Shown here piece by piece: positions 62,082 through 64,000 of a stretch of DNA of 64,000 nt. The notes below the pieces were generated by a model. That model was not told the origin of the DNA, did no database searches, and worked only from the letters and a program-made list of their open reading frames with translations. The position numbers and the translations under genes were made by a program. The stretch's first letter is position 1. Every line of letters starts with the position of its first letter. The DNA is taken from assembly GCF_002813455.1 (NCBI RefSeq), contig NZ_PHHE01000001.1, forward strand, positions 3,523,001-3,587,000, read 5' to 3'. This DNA comes from Pseudomonas baetica. GTDB taxonomy: Bacteria > Pseudomonadota > Gammaproteobacteria > Pseudomonadales > Pseudomonadaceae.

Positions 62082-64000
62082 ATGAAGAATTTTTTCAAGA
62101 AAGTCGGCGCCTTCCTGCGCCAGACCTGGGTCTGGACCCTGCTGCTGGTGCTGTTCGTGGCGCTGCTGGTATGGTTCGTCGGCCCGTTGTTGGCAGTGGA
62201 TGACTACAAGTTCTGGGAGAGCGCGACCTCGCGTCTGTTGACCATCAGCGTCTTGTTCCTGATCTGGGGCCTGACCATGGTCTTCGTCAGCTGGCGCGCC
62301 GGTGTGCGCAAGAAAGCTGTCGAAGAAACCGAAGACGGTCAGGATAAAATCCGCCGCGAAGAGCTGATCGACGACGAGCAGAAAGAGTTGAAGGCGCGCT
62401 TCAAGGACGCGCTGAAAACCCTGAAAACCTCAAGCCTGTATCGCGGCCGTAGCGAGCGCTGGCGCAGTGACTTGCCGTGGTATCTGTTGATCGGCCCACA
62501 GGCCTCGGGCAAGACCAGCCTGCTGGACTTTTCCGGTCTGGAATTCCCGATCAACAAGATCGACCGCAAACTGACCCGCGACACCCTCGGCACCCGTCAT
62601 TGCGACTGGTACTTCGCCGACCACGGTGTGCTGATCGATACCGCCGGCCGTTACACCACCCAACCGGACGCAGAAGTCGACGGCAGTGCCTGGCGTACCT
62701 TGCTGGAGCTGCTGCGCAAGCGTCGTCGCGGCCGTCCGCTGAACGGCGTGCTGGTGACCATTCCGGTGGAAACCCTCACCGGTGGCAGCGAGCAGGACAT
62801 CGATACCCTGGCGCGCCAGGTTCGTGGTCGTCTGCAAGACGTTTATCAGAAGCTGCACGTCGATGTGCCGGTCTATCTGGTGCTGAGCAAGGCTGACAAA
62901 CTGCTGGGCTTTGACGAGTTCTTCGATCAACTGACCCGCGAAGAAAGCGATCAGGTGCTGGGTACCAGTTTCCGCAAGGATCAACAGGGCACCGACGTGG
63001 CTGTGCTGCGCAACGAGTTCGAAGAACTGCTGCGTCGCCTCAACAGCCAGGTGATCATGCGCATGCACTCCGAGCGCGATACCCAGCGCCGTGGCCGCAT
63101 CCTCGACTTCCCGCATCAGTTGGGGCAGATCGGCGAGCGCCTGTGCCTGTTCGTCGACATGGCGTTCACCGGCAACCGCTATCAGCGCGCGACGCAACTG
63201 CGTGGTTTCTACCTGACCAGCGCACCGCACCTTACCCAAGAGATGGATTCGACCACCGCCGGCATCGGCGCCAGCCTCGGCATGAACGCCGGTGTGCTGC
63301 CAACGTTGCGCAGCGGACGTTCGCGTTTCATCCATCATCTGTTCAGCCAGGTGATTTTCCCCGAGTCCGATCTCGCCGGTCTGGACAAGCGCGAGCGCAG
63401 CCGCATTCATTGGGGCCAACGTGCGCTGTACGTTGGCGCACTGGCGGCGCTGGCACTGTTCGGCATGCTCTGGGCGGGCGGTTTCTCGGCCAATTACGAG
63501 CGGCTGGAAAACCTGCGCACACTGGCGCAGAACTGGACTCAGCAGCGTTCGTCACTGACCCCGCGCGATGACGCCATGGGGGTGCTGAAAACCCTCGACA
63601 CCAGCTACGCGGCGACGCAGGCGTTCCCGAAAAAGGGCGATGTCTCGTACCACGAACGCGGTGGTCTGTATCAGGGCGAAGACGTCAACCCAGTGGTCAA
63701 AGAGGCTTACGAGCGCGAGCTTGAGAAGCAACTGCTGCCGCGGGTTGCGACGATGCTGGAAGGGCAGATCCGCGCCAACATGAAGGACCGCGAAAAGCTG
63801 ATCAACAGCCTGCGTGCGTACCTGATGTTGAACATGAAGGATCGTCGTGATGCCGCATGGCTCAAGGACTGGATCGCCACTGACTGGTCGCAGCGTTACA
63901 CCGGCAACACCGCGGTGCAGAACGGTCTGAACAGCCACCTCGAGCGCCTGCTGAAGCAGCCGTTCATCTATCCGCTCAACGATCAGTTGGTGACTCAGGC
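62082..64000 (+). CDS. tssM: Membrane-complex core protein TssM (IcmF), partial
   Basis: Begins MKNFFKKVGAFLRQTW; two helices (about residues 17-35 and 48-68) precede a cytoplasmic NTPase domain with Walker A GPQASGKTS near residue 138. About 640 residues are in the window; the protein normally exceeds 1100, so the 3' part is missing. A third helix lies near residue 455 (LYVGALAALALFGMLWAG), after which the periplasmic part begins. It starts 12 bp after tssL. Confidence 0.95.
   Translation, partial: MKNFFKKVGAFLRQTWVWTLLLVLFVALLVWFVGPLLAVDDYKFWESATSRLLTISVLFLIWGLTMVFVSWRAGVRKKAVEETEDGQDKIRREELIDDEQKELKARFKDALKTLKTSSLYRGRSERWRSDLPWYLLIGPQASGKTSLLDFSGLEFPINKIDRKLTRDTLGTRHCDWYFADHGVLIDTAGRYTTQPDAEVDGSAWRTLLELLRKRRRGRPLNGVLVTIPVETLTGGSEQDIDTLARQVRGRLQDVYQKLHVDVPVYLVLSKADKLLGFDEFFDQLTREESDQVLGTSFRKDQQGTDVAVLRNEFEELLRRLNSQVIMRMHSERDTQRRGRILDFPHQLGQIGERLCLFVDMAFTGNRYQRATQLRGFYLTSAPHLTQEMDSTTAGIGASLGMNAGVLPTLRSGRSRFIHHLFSQVIFPESDLAGLDKRERSRIHWGQRALYVGALAALALFGMLWAGGFSANYERLENLRTLAQNWTQQRSSLTPRDDAMGVLKTLDTSYAATQAFPKKGDVSYHERGGLYQGEDVNPVVKEAYERELEKQLLPRVATMLEGQIRANMKDREKLINSLRAYLMLNMKDRRDAAWLKDWIATDWSQRYTGNTAVQNGLNSHLERLLKQPFIYPLNDQLVTQ

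Overview
The window reads as chromosomal DNA of a fluorescent pseudomonad (Pseudomonas fluorescens group). The basis is high G+C content, the gene order aspA / LysR regulator / purEK, pstS-pstCAB-phoU-response regulator-M23 peptidase-CNNM-phoR-phoB, ubiA-ubiC and rubredoxin-reductase-HU, all familiar from Pseudomonas chromosomes, and many REP palindromes of the 'gtgggagcgagcctgctcgcgaa' type between genes. No rRNA, tRNA, CRISPR array, insertion sequence or prophage was recognised.

Layout. 1-384 is the tail of a MocR-like regulator. 403-4992 (minus) is one very large DUF6543/dermonecrotic-toxin-like protein. 5228-12253 (minus) is catabolic: an acetylpolyamine amidohydrolase-type deacetylase with an AraC regulator, then a cytoplasmic asparaginase, an amino acid:cation symporter and aspartase, an asparagine to aspartate to fumarate route. 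A divergent LysR regulator leads to purEK. 15371-19404 holds housekeeping genes (GlsB-type membrane protein, DUF3299 protein, hexose-6-phosphate mutarotase, acyl-CoA thioesterase, MHS-type MFS transporter).

19541-32501 is the phosphate region. It contains pstS with its own Pho box and terminator, pstCAB-phoU with a second Pho box, a CheY-like protein, an M23 peptidase, a CNNM/CorC-type protein, and phoBR with a Pho box. PstC and PstA carry unusually large extracytoplasmic insertions. A second Pho-like box next to phoB faces a small secreted protein gene. Then come ubiCA, rubredoxin and its reductase, and HU.

36630-64000 is dominated by type VI secretion. On the minus strand a tightly overlapping module encodes VgrG, a DUF4123 adaptor, two paralogous lipoproteins (probable immunity proteins) and a class-3 lipase effector. 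On the plus strand runs the structural cluster tssA-B-C-E, a cargo island (small membrane protein, PAAR, unknown effector candidate, multi-TM immunity candidate), tssF-G-H, a sigma-54 activator, a tiny lipoprotein, tagH, tssJ-K-L and the start of tssM, cut by the window edge. The cargo island between tssE and tssF has much lower G+C than its flanks. The composition changes inside the PAAR gene, which suggests exchange of the effector end. This unknown effector/immunity pair is the most interesting item in the window.

All calls come from reading the sequence; no database search was run.
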